A DNA stretch of 64,000 bases, taken from the NCBI GenBank assembly GCA_947626575.1, contig CANQSR010000004.1, forward strand, positions 40,021-104,020. The letters are read 5' to 3'. The translations under genes were made by a program, and so were the position numbers. Source of the stretch: an uncultured Clostridia bacterium (lineage in GTDB: Bacteria; Bacillota; Clostridia; Christensenellales; Borkfalkiaceae). This document shows, in pieces, positions 49,671 through 59,008 of this stretch (positions are counted from its first letter, which is position 1; each line of letters opens with the position of its first letter). Under the pieces are notes generated by a model, which did not search any database, was not told the DNA's origin, and was given only the letters and a program-made list of their open reading frames with translations.

Positions 49671-51038
49671 TCAGCGGCGTTTTTTCTTTCTGGCCGCAAC
49701 GATGATCGCGACCGCCGCGCCGATGGCCGCAACGCCGCCGAGGACGCCCAAGAGGACGAATGCAAGCCTGAGGCTGGGCGAAATGGGGTCGTAAGAGTTT
49801 CCGATCGGCGATGTACCCGCCGAGGGCGCGAGCGTGAAGCTGAGTTCGCCGAGGGGCAGGCGGTCCCGCGAAAACGTATATACCTCCCCCGCTTTCTCGA
49901 AGTTCAGGTTGCTGTAAGCGAGGTAATAGGGCGTCTCCAAGGACACGCGGAAGTTGGGCAAAGACCAACATGCGAGCGGCGAGAGCAGGATATCGTATTG
50001 GTAGCGTCCGTTCGACGTTACGGGATACAGAGGCGCGGACACGGTATGCACCGCGCGCGCCCCCGCGGGGACGGTGACGGAATAGACATACCACTTCAAA
50101 AAGGCCTCCGGACGCAGGTTGCACGGCCGCCCGTAAACCACGCAATTCTCCGCCGTAGTGCTGACCAGCATCTGCGCGAGGCCGCGCGCCCAATCGGCAC
50201 GGCTCACTTCGCACCCTTCGGGATAGAAGGACGCGGCGAAACTGCCGAACGTGGTCTCGGACCTGCCGCAATAGATATGCGTGGCCACCGCTTCGGTGCG
50301 GGCAAGGTCGGTATATACCCCATAGCTGAGATTGGCGATATCCTTCCCCGCGACCGTGACCCCGACGATCTCCGCCCCGCCTTTCAGATCGAACGCAAGG
50401 CGGAGACGCCCGTTGATGACTTCGAAGTTCATGACGTTGCACGATATGATGCGCGTCGCCGACGGGTCGCAATCAAAGGTGAGAACGAGCGCGAGATGTT
50501 TCTTCTCCGCGTCCGTCAGCGTCACCTGCGAGAGGTCGGTGCGGAACTTATATTCCGTGGCGGGCAGGTCGGCGCGGTAGAAATCGGGGGATTGCATGGC
50601 GGCCCCGTCCAACACATCCTCCACGTTGATCGTGCGGTTGAAATACCCTGCGTAAGAATGGCAGACTTGCGGCTCGATCGCCTCGCCGTCGAGCGAAAGG
50701 CGGTATTCGCGCGCCGAAACGCCCTTCGGCATCGCGGGGCAGGGATAGGCGAGGCTTAGCGTTGCATCCTCTTCCCCCGCGTTATAAAACGTCAGCTCGG
50801 AAGTCATGTAACTGTCGTCATATACGTCCCCCGCATCCGCGGGGATCTCGCCGACGTGAAGGGTAAGCTGCTGGCTCTCGGCCGCGATGCTGTCGCCGCC
50901 GAGATAGACTGCCCCCGAAAAAGTTGCACGATCGGAATAGGACTGCGTCCCTGCGGACGCAAATTCGATGCGCGGACCGAACATCGCCGCGCAGGAGAGC
51001 GGAAGCGCAAGAAACAGCGCGCCCAATCTCTTCCCCAT
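49671..51038 (-). CDS. Exported, C-terminally anchored surface protein of unknown function
   Basis: 455 aa from the ATG at 51038 (GGAGG before it). Signal peptide (about 1-30, LGALFLALPLSCAAMFG...), then a large beta-rich outer part, then one membrane helix and a basic end (IGAAVAIIVAARKKKRR) that is not a sortase site. No domain recognised. It is 41 bp behind a sensor kinase in the same direction, so the kinase may sense or control it. Confidence 0.7.
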   Translation of the reverse strand: MGKRLGALFLALPLSCAAMFGPRIEFASAGTQSYSDRATFSGAVYLGGDSIAAESQQLTLHVGEIPADAGDVYDDSYMTSELTFYNAGEEDATLSLAYPCPAMPKGVSAREYRLSLDGEAIEPQVCHSYAGYFNRTINVEDVLDGAAMQSPDFYRADLPATEYKFRTDLSQVTLTDAEKKHLALVLTFDCDPSATRIISCNVMNFEVINGRLRLAFDLKGGAEIVGVTVAGKDIANLSYGVYTDLARTEAVATHIYCGRSETTFGSFAASFYPEGCEVSRADWARGLAQMLVSTTAENCVVYGRPCNLRPEAFLKWYVYSVTVPAGARAVHTVSAPLYPVTSNGRYQYDILLSPLACWSLPNFRVSLETPYYLAYSNLNFEKAGEVYTFSRDRLPLGELSFTLAPSAGTSPIGNSYDPISPSLRLAFVLLGVLGGVAAIGAAVAIIVAARKKKRR

Positions 51039-51079
51039 ATTGCAATTTCCTCCTTCTATGCGCCCCGAAGGCGCCGCAA

Positions 51080-52507
51080 CTATTTGGCTTCCTCTGCGGG
51101 CGGGAGCAGAAACTCCGCCCAAAAAACACTGCCCTTTCCTGCCTCCGACCGCACGCCGAAGGGACAGCCCTGCTGCAACAAAATGTTCTTGACGATGGAA
51201 AGCCCCAACCCCGTACCCTGGACGGGCCGCTTATGGGAGCCGCTGTTGCGGTAGTATCTATCCCATATGGTCGCCTGTTCCTCCGCGGGGATGCCCATGC
51301 CCGTATCCTCTACCTCGAAGCGGGTGCGGTCCTCCATCGCGATGAGGCGGATAAAGACCTTCTTATCCTCCCCCGTATAGTTGACGGCGTTGCCGATGAG
51401 GTTGTAAATGACCTGCTCGATGCGCTCGCGGTCGGCAAGCACATAGCGTTCCTCCGCGACTTCGGTCTCGAACACATACCCCTGCGTCTCGCGGAGATAC
51501 TCGAAGCGTCCCGCGATCTTATAGACCGTCTCGGACAGGTTGAATACGACGGGCGCTATGCTCACGCCCGCACGCAACTTGCTCAGATCGAGTACGTCGT
51601 TGACGAGGGCGGTCAGACGGTCGGCCTCCTCGATGATGATGCCGGCATGGGCATCGCGCTTGGCCTTATCCTCCCCCGAAATCTCGCGGATCATGGAGGC
51701 ATAGGCCTTGATCATGGTGAGCGGCGTCTTGAAATCGTGCGAGACGTTGGCGATGAGTTCCTTCTGCATGGTATCCGTCTTGGAGATCTCGCGCCGCGCG
51801 TAATCGAGCGCATCCGAGAGTTCGGAAATTTCAAGGCAGAAGTAGCCGCGCTTGAAATCGAGGTCGTAATTGCCGCGCGCAAGCTCCTTCGCCTGTTCGG
51901 TGACCTCGGTCACGGGCTTGGTGATGAGCATGGCAACGAATCCGCTCGCCACAAAGGCAAGCACGACAGAGAAGAGCGCCGTGCCGAGCGAGAGCCACCG
52001 GAGGCTATCTTCCAACGAATTGAGCTGGGCAATGGAACTCGAAACATACAAGAAGTAATTCTGTCCGTCCAAACTCAGAACGGAGGCATAGGCAATGACG
52101 TTTCCCTCGCTGATGACGGCATCGCCGCCGCTCGCATTCAGGCGGTCTTTGAGCGTTTGGGCGAGTTCGGGGTAACTGTTCCCCTCCGCGCCATCCGAAA
52201 AGACGTCGCGCCCGTCCGTATAGAGCAACAAAAAGTTGACGTCATAATTTTGCTCAATGGCGCGGATCTGCCCCCGTACGGAAAGGGTCATGCCGTCCTC
52301 CGCGCTTTCGAGGACCTCCGTCATCTCGCCGCTCGCCGCCTGCATGAGCGAGACGGTCTCACTGCGGTATCTGCTCCCCACCAAAAGGCTCTGCACGGCC
52401 AGAAACAGCACGAGCAAAATGAGCGCGAAGAGGGTGAAGGAGAACCACAGGATGAGGTTGAGGCTCCTCGCCGCGTGCGCGCGTTTGCATTTTTTCTTTT
52501 CTCTCAT
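51080..52507 (-). CDS. Sensor histidine kinase, PhoR/VanS-like
   Basis: 475 aa. Two membrane helices (about 15-38 and 160-185) flank an outer sensor domain. HAMP region, then HisKA with ELIANVSHDFKTPLTMIKAYASMI (phospho-His), N-box IYNLIGNAVNYTG, and G-boxes VEDTGMGIPAEE and GTGLGLSIVKNIL. It forms a two-component pair with the regulator 22 bp upstream. Signal unknown; a cell-envelope cue is the usual case for this class. Confidence 0.92.
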   Translation of the reverse strand: MREKKKCKRAHAARSLNLILWFSFTLFALILLVLFLAVQSLLVGSRYRSETVSLMQAASGEMTEVLESAEDGMTLSVRGQIRAIEQNYDVNFLLLYTDGRDVFSDGAEGNSYPELAQTLKDRLNASGGDAVISEGNVIAYASVLSLDGQNYFLYVSSSIAQLNSLEDSLRWLSLGTALFSVVLAFVASGFVAMLITKPVTEVTEQAKELARGNYDLDFKRGYFCLEISELSDALDYARREISKTDTMQKELIANVSHDFKTPLTMIKAYASMIREISGEDKAKRDAHAGIIIEEADRLTALVNDVLDLSKLRAGVSIAPVVFNLSETVYKIAGRFEYLRETQGYVFETEVAEERYVLADRERIEQVIYNLIGNAVNYTGEDKKVFIRLIAMEDRTRFEVEDTGMGIPAEEQATIWDRYYRNSGSHKRPVQGTGLGLSIVKNILLQQGCPFGVRSEAGKGSVFWAEFLLPPAEEAK

Positions 52508-52529
52508 AACGGGTTATATGCCGCAGGGG

Positions 52530-53198
52530 TCACGCTTCGAATTTATAGCCCAGCCCCCTGAGCGTCACGATGAACTTGCGGTATTCTTTGAGATTGCCCC
52601 TGAGCATCTTCACGTGCGTATCCACGGTGCGGTCGTCGCCGTAAAAATCATACCCCCACACCTTGTTCAGAAGGCGTTCGCGCGTGAGCGCGACGCCAGC
52701 ATTCTGGACGAAGTAAAAGAGCAATTCGTATTCCTTGGGCGTAAGCTCCGCCTTCTCGCCGTCCACATAGACGTTCCTGCCCGTGACGTCGATCTTCAAG
52801 CCCTCGAACTCATAGACTTCGCCGCCCGCCTGCGCCGCGGGCTTGCCCCGCCGCATGACGGCGTGGATGCGCGCCATCACTTCCTTGGGCGAGAAAGGCT
52901 TGGTGACGTAATCGTCGCTCCCGATCTCGAACCCGAAAAGTTTGTCGTATTCCTCGCCGCGCGCCGAGAGCATGATGACGGGCGTCGCGGAAAATTTTCT
53001 GATCTCCTTGACGGCGGAAAACCCGTCGAGCTTGGGCATCATGATGTCCATGAGGATGACGTCGTATTCCGTCTCCCTGCACTTTCTCACGGCCTCCATG
53101 CCGTCCTGCGCTTCATCCGCTTGCCCGCCTTCGAACTCCACATACTCGCGAAGTACGGCGCGGATCATCTCTTCATCGTCTACGATCAAAACTTTCAT
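52530..53198 (-). CDS. OmpR/PhoB-family response regulator
   Basis: 222 aa. Receiver domain with acidic pocket DDEEM and phospho-Asp in DVILMDIMMPKLDG, Thr and Lys switch residues, then an OmpR winged helix (TPKEYELLFYFVQNAGVALTRERLLNKVWGYDFYGDDRTVDTHVKMLRGNL). It heads the operon with the kinase and the surface protein. AAGGAG precedes the ATG, with TATAAT about 25 bp upstream. Confidence 0.94.
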   Translation of the reverse strand: MKVLIVDDEEMIRAVLREYVEFEGGQADEAQDGMEAVRKCRETEYDVILMDIMMPKLDGFSAVKEIRKFSATPVIMLSARGEEYDKLFGFEIGSDDYVTKPFSPKEVMARIHAVMRRGKPAAQAGGEVYEFEGLKIDVTGRNVYVDGEKAELTPKEYELLFYFVQNAGVALTRERLLNKVWGYDFYGDDRTVDTHVKMLRGNLKEYRKFIVTLRGLGYKFEA

Positions 53199-53363
53199 GG
53201 CAAACTCCTTTCGCGTACGTTCATTATATTTGCCCTACATTATGCCCATCTTAAAAGAACGTGAAAAGCGGGTGAAAATTTTTGTTCCATTATACCATAT
53301 TTTTCCCCGCGGCGCAACCCCAAAATTTCCCAAACAAAAGTTCAAAAAATAAGGAACAAACGT

Positions 53364-53392
53364 TTGACTTTCTTGTATGCTTACGGTATAAT
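53364..53392 (+). promoter_or_regulatory. Promoter of the radical SAM DNA-repair pair
   Basis: TTGACT (53364-53369), 17-bp spacer, TATAAT (53387-53392). The expected leader is about 12 nt and holds GAGG 6 nt before the ATG at 53411. Confidence 0.75.
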
Positions 53393-53410
53393 TTGGATAA
53401 GAGGTAAGAA

Positions 53411-54661
53411 ATGATATCCGAAGAGAAGCTGCGCATCCTCACGGAGAGCGCAAAATACGACGTATCCTGTTCTTCATCGGGGAGCAAGCGGAAAAACGGG
53501 GGCGGCATCGGGAACGGCTATGCCGCGGGATGCTGCCACTCCTTTACGCCCGACGGCCGTTGTATTTCCCTGCTCAAAATCCTCCTCTCCAACGACTGCA
53601 TCTTCAACTGCAAGTACTGCATGTCCCGCGCGGACGCCGACGTCCCCCGCATGACGGCCACGCCCGATGAGATCTGTGAGCTCGTCATCGACTTTTACAA
53701 GCGCAACTATATCGAGGGGCTTTTCCTCTCTTCGGCCGTCGTGAAGTCTCCCGACCATGCGATGGAACAACTGCTCCTCACCGTCAAGAAACTGCGGACG
53801 GAGTACAATTTTTACGGCTACATCCACGTGAAAGGCATCCCGCACGCGGACGAGGGGCTTGTCCGCGAGACGGCGCTGTATGCCGACCGCATGAGCTTCA
53901 ACATCGAACTCCCCACCGAAAAGAGCCTGAAACTGCTCGCCCCGCAGAAGAGCAGGGAGAGTTTGCTCATCCCCATGCGGCGTCTGCAACAGCAGCAGCG
54001 CGTTTTCAAGGAAGAAAAGCGGAAAGGACACTTCCTCCCCGCCGGGCAGACCACGCAGATGATCGTCGGGGCAAGTCCCGAACCGGACGGCCTCATCCTG
54101 CGCCTCACGCAGAGTTTATACAAAAATGCGGGTCTCAAACGGGTCTATTACTCCTCGTACGTCCCGCTCGTACACAATCCCCTTCTGCCCGATATCCCCG
54201 CGGGCGAGCGGCGCGAACACCGCCTCTATCAGGCGGATTGGCTGCTCCGCTTTTACGGGTTTTCGGCCGAGGAGATCGTGGAGGACGGCGGGAACCTCTC
54301 CCTCGACCTCGACCCCAAATGCGGCTGGGCGCTCAGAAATTTGCAATTCTTCCCCGTGGAGGTCAACCGTGCGCCCCTCGAAGTTCTGTTGCGCGTCCCC
54401 GGAATCGGGGCGCGCAGCGCCTATAAGATCACCGAGGCGCGCAAGTATGCCAAGCTCACCTTCGCGGATCTACAAAAAATGCGCGTCGTTTTGAAACGGG
54501 CGCGGCACTTCATCACGGCGGACGGAAAATTTTACGGCGAACGGCACGAAACGGCCATCCGCGGCCTGCTCACGGCGGGCGAGGCGCGGGAAAACGCGCG
54601 CCAGCTCAGCCTGTTTTCCGATCTCGAAACGGCGCGTTCGGCGCTCACGGGGGAACTATGA
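53411..54661 (+). CDS. Putative DNA modification/repair radical SAM protein (TIGR03916-like)
   Basis: 416 aa. Radical SAM cysteines in CIFNCKYCMSRADADVPRMT, with the family's VVKSPDHAMEQLL, YGYIHVKGIPHADEGLV and MSFNIELPTEKSLKLLAPQKS stretches. A helix-hairpin-helix at the C-terminus (VEVNRAPLEVLLRVPGIGARSAYKI) suggests DNA binding. The family is always found with a TIGR03915-type partner and is linked by context to uracil-DNA glycosylase, but its reaction is not established. It overlaps its partner by 4 nt. Confidence 0.88.
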   Translation: MISEEKLRILTESAKYDVSCSSSGSKRKNGGGIGNGYAAGCCHSFTPDGRCISLLKILLSNDCIFNCKYCMSRADADVPRMTATPDEICELVIDFYKRNYIEGLFLSSAVVKSPDHAMEQLLLTVKKLRTEYNFYGYIHVKGIPHADEGLVRETALYADRMSFNIELPTEKSLKLLAPQKSRESLLIPMRRLQQQQRVFKEEKRKGHFLPAGQTTQMIVGASPEPDGLILRLTQSLYKNAGLKRVYYSSYVPLVHNPLLPDIPAGERREHRLYQADWLLRFYGFSAEEIVEDGGNLSLDLDPKCGWALRNLQFFPVEVNRAPLEVLLRVPGIGARSAYKITEARKYAKLTFADLQKMRVVLKRARHFITADGKFYGERHETAIRGLLTAGEARENARQLSLFSDLETARSALTGEL

Positions 54662-55386
54662 TCTACTTTTACGACGGCAGTAAGGCCGCCTTTCTGACGG
54701 CTTTGCTTCTCGCCTTCCGCGATGAAAACGCCGTTCTCACATCGGGCAGCCGCCAGCTTTCGATCGGGCAGGAGGCCCGCTTCGTGCAGGCGGATGCTTC
54801 CCGCGCCCGCAGGGCGGAGGAGCGTCTGCTCGCCATCGACAAGGGCAGTATGCACGATTTGGATACTTTATTGAGAAGCGGAGACGACGACCGCGACATG
54901 GTGGCCTTCCATTACTTCCGTTTGCTCGCTTCCCGCGGGAAGCCCGTCCGCCGTATGCTCGCCGAGGACGCCGTCCGCGCGGCGGACGAATGTATGCGGC
55001 GCGTGGGGTTGGAGATCCACCGTCTCCACGGGTTCGTGCGCTTCATGGAGAGCGCGAGCGGCGCGCTCTATGCGCCCGTCTCGCCCGATAACGACGTCTG
55101 CGACCTGCTCCTCCCCCACTTCCGCGCGCGGCTTGCGGGGTACCCCTTCGTCATCCACGACGTCAAACGCGGGAAAGCCGCCGTCTATGACGGCGAACAC
55201 ACCTTCCTTGCGCCGCTGAGGGAGGCGGAGGTCTTGCTCTCTGCGGACGAAGCGGCTTGGCAGACGCTCTGGAGATCCTATTACGAGGCCGTCAACATCC
55301 CTTCCCGCGAGCGGCTCAAACAGATGCGCGGCTACATGCCCGTACGGTATTGGAAATTCATGCCCGAAAAGCACGGAACGTTCTAA
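54658..55386 (+). CDS. Partner DNA metabolism protein (TIGR03915/DUF4130-like)
   Basis: 242 aa. It begins MIYFYDGSKAAFLTALLLAF, with LEIHRLHGFVRFMESASGALYAPVSPDNDVCDLLLPHFRARL in the centre and YYEAVNIPSRERLKQMRGYMPVRYWKFMPE at the end, all typical of this family. It is half the length of members fused to uracil-DNA glycosylase; here no UDG domain is attached. ATGA overlap with the radical SAM gene implies coupled translation and a joint task in DNA. Confidence 0.87.
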   Translation: MIYFYDGSKAAFLTALLLAFRDENAVLTSGSRQLSIGQEARFVQADASRARRAEERLLAIDKGSMHDLDTLLRSGDDDRDMVAFHYFRLLASRGKPVRRMLAEDAVRAADECMRRVGLEIHRLHGFVRFMESASGALYAPVSPDNDVCDLLLPHFRARLAGYPFVIHDVKRGKAAVYDGEHTFLAPLREAEVLLSADEAAWQTLWRSYYEAVNIPSRERLKQMRGYMPVRYWKFMPEKHGTF

Positions 55387-55844
55387 ATACAGGCCTCCTG
55401 CGCGGACCGCAGGCGGGCAAGGCGGGAGGCGCAGTTATCCCTGAGGCGCACGACCGCCCCTGCGGCGGGGCCTTCCTGCAATGCGGAGAGCGCGGCATGA
55501 TAGCCCGCGAGCAGACGCTCCTCCATGCGGATATCCGCGGCCAGCATGGCATGGAGCGACTTTGCATAGTCCACCCCCGCCGCCGAGTGGTAGGAGACGG
55601 GATAGGGCGGGCAGGCGGTAAACACGGGGTCCGCCCCCAATTTTTCGATGAGCGCGCCGAGGAGTTCGAAATCATAGAGCGCCTCCCCCGCAAGGACTTC
55701 GAAGAGCTTTTCCCTGTTCCGCACCGTCTGGTAGACATACTGCAAAACGGCGGTGAGCAGCCCTCCCCGCCCCGCATACAGCGGCGAAATGCGCTTCAAC
55801 GCGATGTAATCCTCCCCGATCTCTCCGAGACATATCTCCTGCAT
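55383..55844 (-). CDS. Small four-helix, possibly ferritin-like protein, 153 aa
   Basis: Start at 55844, where AGGAG lies before the ATG. Helices of ferritin-like spacing: YIALKRISPLYAGRGGLLTAVLQYVYQTV, LYDFELLGALIEKLGADP, VDYAKSLHAMLAADIRMEERLLAGYHAAL. Glu and His in the second and fourth helices could bind metal, but the ExxH pattern is weak. Its 3' end overlaps the converging gene by 4 nt. Confidence 0.5.
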   Translation of the reverse strand: MQEICLGEIGEDYIALKRISPLYAGRGGLLTAVLQYVYQTVRNREKLFEVLAGEALYDFELLGALIEKLGADPVFTACPPYPVSYHSAAGVDYAKSLHAMLAADIRMEERLLAGYHAALSALQEGPAAGAVVRLRDNCASRLARLRSAQEACI

Positions 55845-55914
55845 TGCCCTCTCCTCCCGCATTTTTTATCATCGTATGCGGAAGGCGCGCCTTTGGTTCA
55901 ACGCAGCAGTAAGA

Positions 55915-55947
55915 GAGCGCCGCAACGACCGTTGCGGCGCTCCTTTT
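55915..55947 (+). terminator. Hairpin with T run, downstream of no visible plus-strand gene
   Basis: GAGCGCCGCAACG / CGTTGCGGCGCTC stem followed by CCTTTTT. It may end read-through of the 53411-55386 operon. Confidence 0.6.
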
Positions 55948-56002
55948 TCATCTTCGGTTGTATTCCTCCCTACGCGGAATTTTAAGGAAAACCTCGTTCT
56001 CC

Positions 56003-56155
56003 TTAGGACTCCGATTCGTAATGGCAATCGGAATACTGCGTGGGCGGCATCGTTTCGCCTTCGCCGACGTAGATCGTGTTGACGACTTTGCCGTTCTGAT
56101 CGATGACCTTGTAAGCGCCTGTCTTGGGACAGACATCACCGCAGTTCAATCTCAT
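56003..56155 (-). CDS. Small YjzC-like protein, 50 aa
   Basis: The ATG at 56155 has GGAGGTG before it. Contains CGDVCPKTGAYKVIDQNGKVV and GEGETMPP, matching the pattern of the 54-aa protein at 31781. Three Cys are present. It resembles YjzC-family small proteins (tentative). It lies behind bioY in the same direction. Confidence 0.65.
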   Translation of the reverse strand: MRLNCGDVCPKTGAYKVIDQNGKVVNTIYVGEGETMPPTQYSDCHYESES

Positions 56156-56263
56156 GCGTTCACCTCCGATATCCGCAGTATGCGCCCCCTCGCGGGATCT
56201 ATACATGCGGACGGGGAAATTGCCGCAAACGGCGGCGTCCATGCCGCTATCTGTACCCCATCG

Positions 56264-56809
56264 CTATATGTACCGCTCCAACCGCACCGCGAGCAGGGCG
56301 GCGACGAGGAGCTTGACGGCATCGGGCAAAAGGAAGGGCAAAACGCACAGCGCGAGCGCATAGCCCACCGTACACTGATACATGAGGACGAACCAAACCG
56401 TGCCGAAGAGATAGCACGCGGCAAGCCCCAAAATGTTTGCGGCATAGAACAGCGCACACCGCGCCGCCTTGCGCTTGACGGGGATGAGCTTGGCGAGTGC
56501 GGGCATGAGCGCCGCGAAAAAGAAGCCGAAGATATAGCCGCCCGTCGGGCCGAAGAGCGCGGCCGCGCCCGCCTTGAACCCCGCAAAGACGGGGATGCCG
56601 AGAAGGCCCATAAAGACATAGACGAGGATGGCAAAAATGCCCCTCTTCCAGCCGAAGAGCGCGCCGATGAAGCAGACGGCAAACGTCTGCAACGTGACGG
56701 GTACCGCCCCCACAGGGACGGAGATCCACGCCGAGACCGTGACGAGCGCGACGGCAAGGGCGATGTATGCGCATTCCCGCGCAATGCTTTTTCTTGTAAT
56801 GGTTTTCAT
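56264..56809 (-). CDS. bioY: Biotin transporter substrate-binding (S) component BioY
   Basis: 181 aa with six membrane helices and BioY motifs: ISVPVGAVPVTLQTFAVCFIGALFGWKRG, VYVFMGLLGIPVFAGFKAG, GPTGGYIFGFFFAALM. The organism likely imports biotin; no bio synthesis genes are in the window. No ribosome binding site or BirA box was found before the ATG. Confidence 0.92.
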   Translation of the reverse strand: MKTITRKSIARECAYIALAVALVTVSAWISVPVGAVPVTLQTFAVCFIGALFGWKRGIFAILVYVFMGLLGIPVFAGFKAGAAALFGPTGGYIFGFFFAALMPALAKLIPVKRKAARCALFYAANILGLAACYLFGTVWFVLMYQCTVGYALALCVLPFLLPDAVKLLVAALLAVRLERYI

Positions 56810-56842
56810 AATGTTGGAAGTGGGAATAATTCTGGCAACAAA

Positions 56843-56863
56843 ACAGCCCCGTTGCGGGGCTGT
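56843..56863 (-). terminator. Intrinsic terminator of metK
   Basis: ACAGCCCC/GGGGCTGT stem with a 5-nt loop and a T-rich run on the minus strand; it lies between metK and bioY. Confidence 0.8.
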
Positions 56864-56884
56864 AAAAACGGCTGTTTGCCCGTT

Positions 56885-58045
56885 TCAAAGATATTTAACG
56901 AGGTCGGCGATGCGGTCGGTGCGCTCCCACGGGAACTCTTCCCGCCCGAAGTGGCCGTAAGCGGCCGTCGCGGCATAGATGGGCCTGCGAAGGCCGAGTT
57001 TCTCGATGATGGCCGCGGGGCGGAGATCGAACTCCTTCTCCACGATGTCCGCGAGCTTGTCGTCGGGGAGCCTGCCCGTGCCGTAAGTATCGATGAACAC
57101 CGAGACGGGGTGCGCCACGCCGATGGCATAGGCCACTTCGAGTTCCGCCTCGCCGCACAATCCCGCCGCCACCAAATTTTTGCAGACATAGCGCGCCATA
57201 TACGCCGCGCTCCTATCCACCTTGGTGGGATCCTTGCCCGAAAAGGCGCCGCCGCCGTGCGCGCATCTGCCGCCGTAAGTATCGACGACGATCTTCCTGC
57301 CCGTGAGGCCGGAATCCCCTTCGGGGCCGCCGATGGTGAACCGCCCCGTCGGATTGATATAATACTTGGTATTCGCATCGAGGAAGTTTGCGGGAATGAC
57401 CGCCTCCGCGACGAGCTTCTTTACGTCGCGGTGGATCTGCTCCTGCGAGATCGTCTCCTTGTGCTGGGTGGAGACGACGATGGAATCCACGCGCACGGGC
57501 GTCTTGCCCTCGTATTCCACGGTGACCTGCGTCTTGCCGTCGGGGCGGAGGTAGGAAAGCTCCCTGCTCTTTCTGAGGTCTGTGAGCCGCTTCGCAAGTT
57601 TGTGGGCGAGCATGATGGGGAGCGGCATGAGTTCCTCCGTCTCGCGGCAGGCGTATCCGAACATCATGCCCTGATCGCCCGCACCGAGCGTATCGAGTTC
57701 GTCGCCGCCCGCCTTTCTTTCGAGGGAGGCGTCCACGCCGAGCGCGATGTCCGCCGACTGCCCGTGTACCAAGGGAATGATCTTGCATGCGTCGTAAGCG
57801 AAACTGCCGTGGTGATAGCCGATCTCGCGGATGACGCGGCGCGCAACGCCCTCATAATCCACATCGATGTTTCCGCTCACCTCTCCCGTGATGAAGAGCG
57901 TGTTGTAGGCGGCGCAGCATTCCACCGCCGAACGGGCGTTGGGGTCCTGCCGCAAAATTTCATCGAGAATGCCGTCGGAAATCTTATCGCATACCTTATC
58001 GGGATGCCCTTCCGTCACGCTCTCGCTCGTAAAAAACCTTTTCAT
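56885..58045 (-). CDS. metK: S-adenosylmethionine synthetase
   Basis: 386 aa, family length. Opens [25 protein letters not shown], then [45 protein letters not shown] and [19 protein letters not shown]. Makes SAM from methionine and ATP, supplying the many radical SAM and methyltransferase proteins encoded here. The leader is about 30 nt, too short for a SAM riboswitch. Confidence 0.97.
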   Translation of the reverse strand: MKRFFTSESVTEGHPDKVCDKISDGILDEILRQDPNARSAVECCAAYNTLFITGEVSGNIDVDYEGVARRVIREIGYHHGSFAYDACKIIPLVHGQSADIALGVDASLERKAGGDELDTLGAGDQGMMFGYACRETEELMPLPIMLAHKLAKRLTDLRKSRELSYLRPDGKTQVTVEYEGKTPVRVDSIVVSTQHKETISQEQIHRDVKKLVAEAVIPANFLDANTKYYINPTGRFTIGGPEGDSGLTGRKIVVDTYGGRCAHGGGAFSGKDPTKVDRSAAYMARYVCKNLVAAGLCGEAELEVAYAIGVAHPVSVFIDTYGTGRLPDDKLADIVEKEFDLRPAAIIEKLGLRRPIYAATAAYGHFGREEFPWERTDRIADLVKYL

Positions 58046-58080
58046 ACCGTGTTTCTCCGTACGTTTTTCCGTCGATCCCC

Positions 58081-58110
58081 ATTATATCAAAAACATCCTG
58101 TGAAAGTCAA
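58081..58110 (-). promoter_or_regulatory. Promoter of metK
   Basis: On the minus strand TTGACT (58105-58110), 18-bp spacer, TATAAT (58081-58086). Confidence 0.75.
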
Positions 58111-58121
58111 CCGAAATCAGG

Positions 58122-58150
58122 TTGCATTTCTTTGATATTTATGCTACAAT
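58122..58150 (+). promoter_or_regulatory. Promoter of the PflA-like radical SAM gene (leaderless arrangement)
   Basis: TTGCAT (58122-58127), 17-bp spacer, extended -10 TGCTACAAT (hexamer 58145-58150). The ATG at 58157 lies 6 bp beyond the -10. Confidence 0.65.
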
Positions 58151-58156
58151 CGGCAT

Positions 58157-59008
58157 ATGGGCTGTACGCTTTGCCCCGTAAAATGCGGGGCGGAAAGAGA
58201 ACAACGGGCGGGGCGGTGCGGCGTCAAGGGAATGACGGTCGCAAAGTACTATCTTCACCCCTATGAGGAACCCCCCATCTGCCACACCAACGGCGCGGGA
58301 GCCGTCTTTTTCGGCGGCTGCTCGCTGCGCTGCGTATTCTGCCAGAACTTTGAAGTCTCGCGCGCGGCGCGCGGAAAGGCGGTCTCGGCGGAGGATCTTG
58401 CCGAGATCTTTCAGACGCTCGAAGCGCAGGGCGCAGACTGCATTGACCTCGTTACCCCCGACCATGTCTCAAACCTCATCGCAGAAGCGCTCAAAAAGTA
58501 CCGCCCGAAGGTCCCCGTCGTCTACAATTCCGGGGGCTACTGCACGGTGGAAGCGCTCGAAGAGATCGCGCCGTTTATCGACGTATGGATGCCCGATCTG
58601 AAATTCTGCGACCCCGCCCTCGCTTCCCGCTATACGGGGCGCGGCGATTACTTCGAATACGCCGCCCGCGCCATCACGTATATGGCAAAAATGCCCCCCG
58701 TTTGGGAGGGCGGAAAACTTTTGCGCGGCCTGCTCGTAAGGCACCTCGTGATGCCCGCGTGTTCCTATGATTCGTTAAGCGTTCTCGGCTTCCTTGCAAA
58801 GACCGTCCCGTTGGATACGCCTCTCTCGATCATGCGGCAATATACGCCCATGGGCGACATCGCAGGCTTTCCCGAACTCGGCCGCCGCGTGACGGCGCGC
58901 GAATACCGCCGCGTGACGGACTATGCCCTATCGCTTGGGTTCACGAACGTCTTCACGCAGGGAAAGGAGAGCGCGGAGGCCGCCTTCGTCCCCGATTGGG
59001 ACTTTTAG
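58157..59008 (+). CDS. PflA/PflX-like radical SAM activating enzyme
   Basis: 283 aa. An N-terminal Cys-rich part (CTLCPVKCGAEREQRAGRCG) precedes the radical SAM motif CSLRCVFCQNFEVS, then YNSGGYCTVEALEE, IDVWMPDLKFCDP, and LLVRHLVMPACSYDS. It resembles the PflX group of pyruvate formate-lyase activators; the activated partner is not encoded nearby. The first codon coincides with the expected transcript start and no ribosome binding site exists, so the mRNA is likely leaderless. Confidence 0.85.
   Translation: MGCTLCPVKCGAEREQRAGRCGVKGMTVAKYYLHPYEEPPICHTNGAGAVFFGGCSLRCVFCQNFEVSRAARGKAVSAEDLAEIFQTLEAQGADCIDLVTPDHVSNLIAEALKKYRPKVPVVYNSGGYCTVEALEEIAPFIDVWMPDLKFCDPALASRYTGRGDYFEYAARAITYMAKMPPVWEGGKLLRGLLVRHLVMPACSYDSLSVLGFLAKTVPLDTPLSIMRQYTPMGDIAGFPELGRRVTAREYRRVTDYALSLGFTNVFTQGKESAEAAFVPDWDF

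Noticed and set aside
56810..56842. BirA operator before bioY
   Set aside because: No TTGTAAAC / GTTTACAA-type inverted repeat is present.
58046..58080. SAM riboswitch before metK
   Set aside because: The promoter leaves only about 30 nt of leader, too short for any SAM-sensing RNA.
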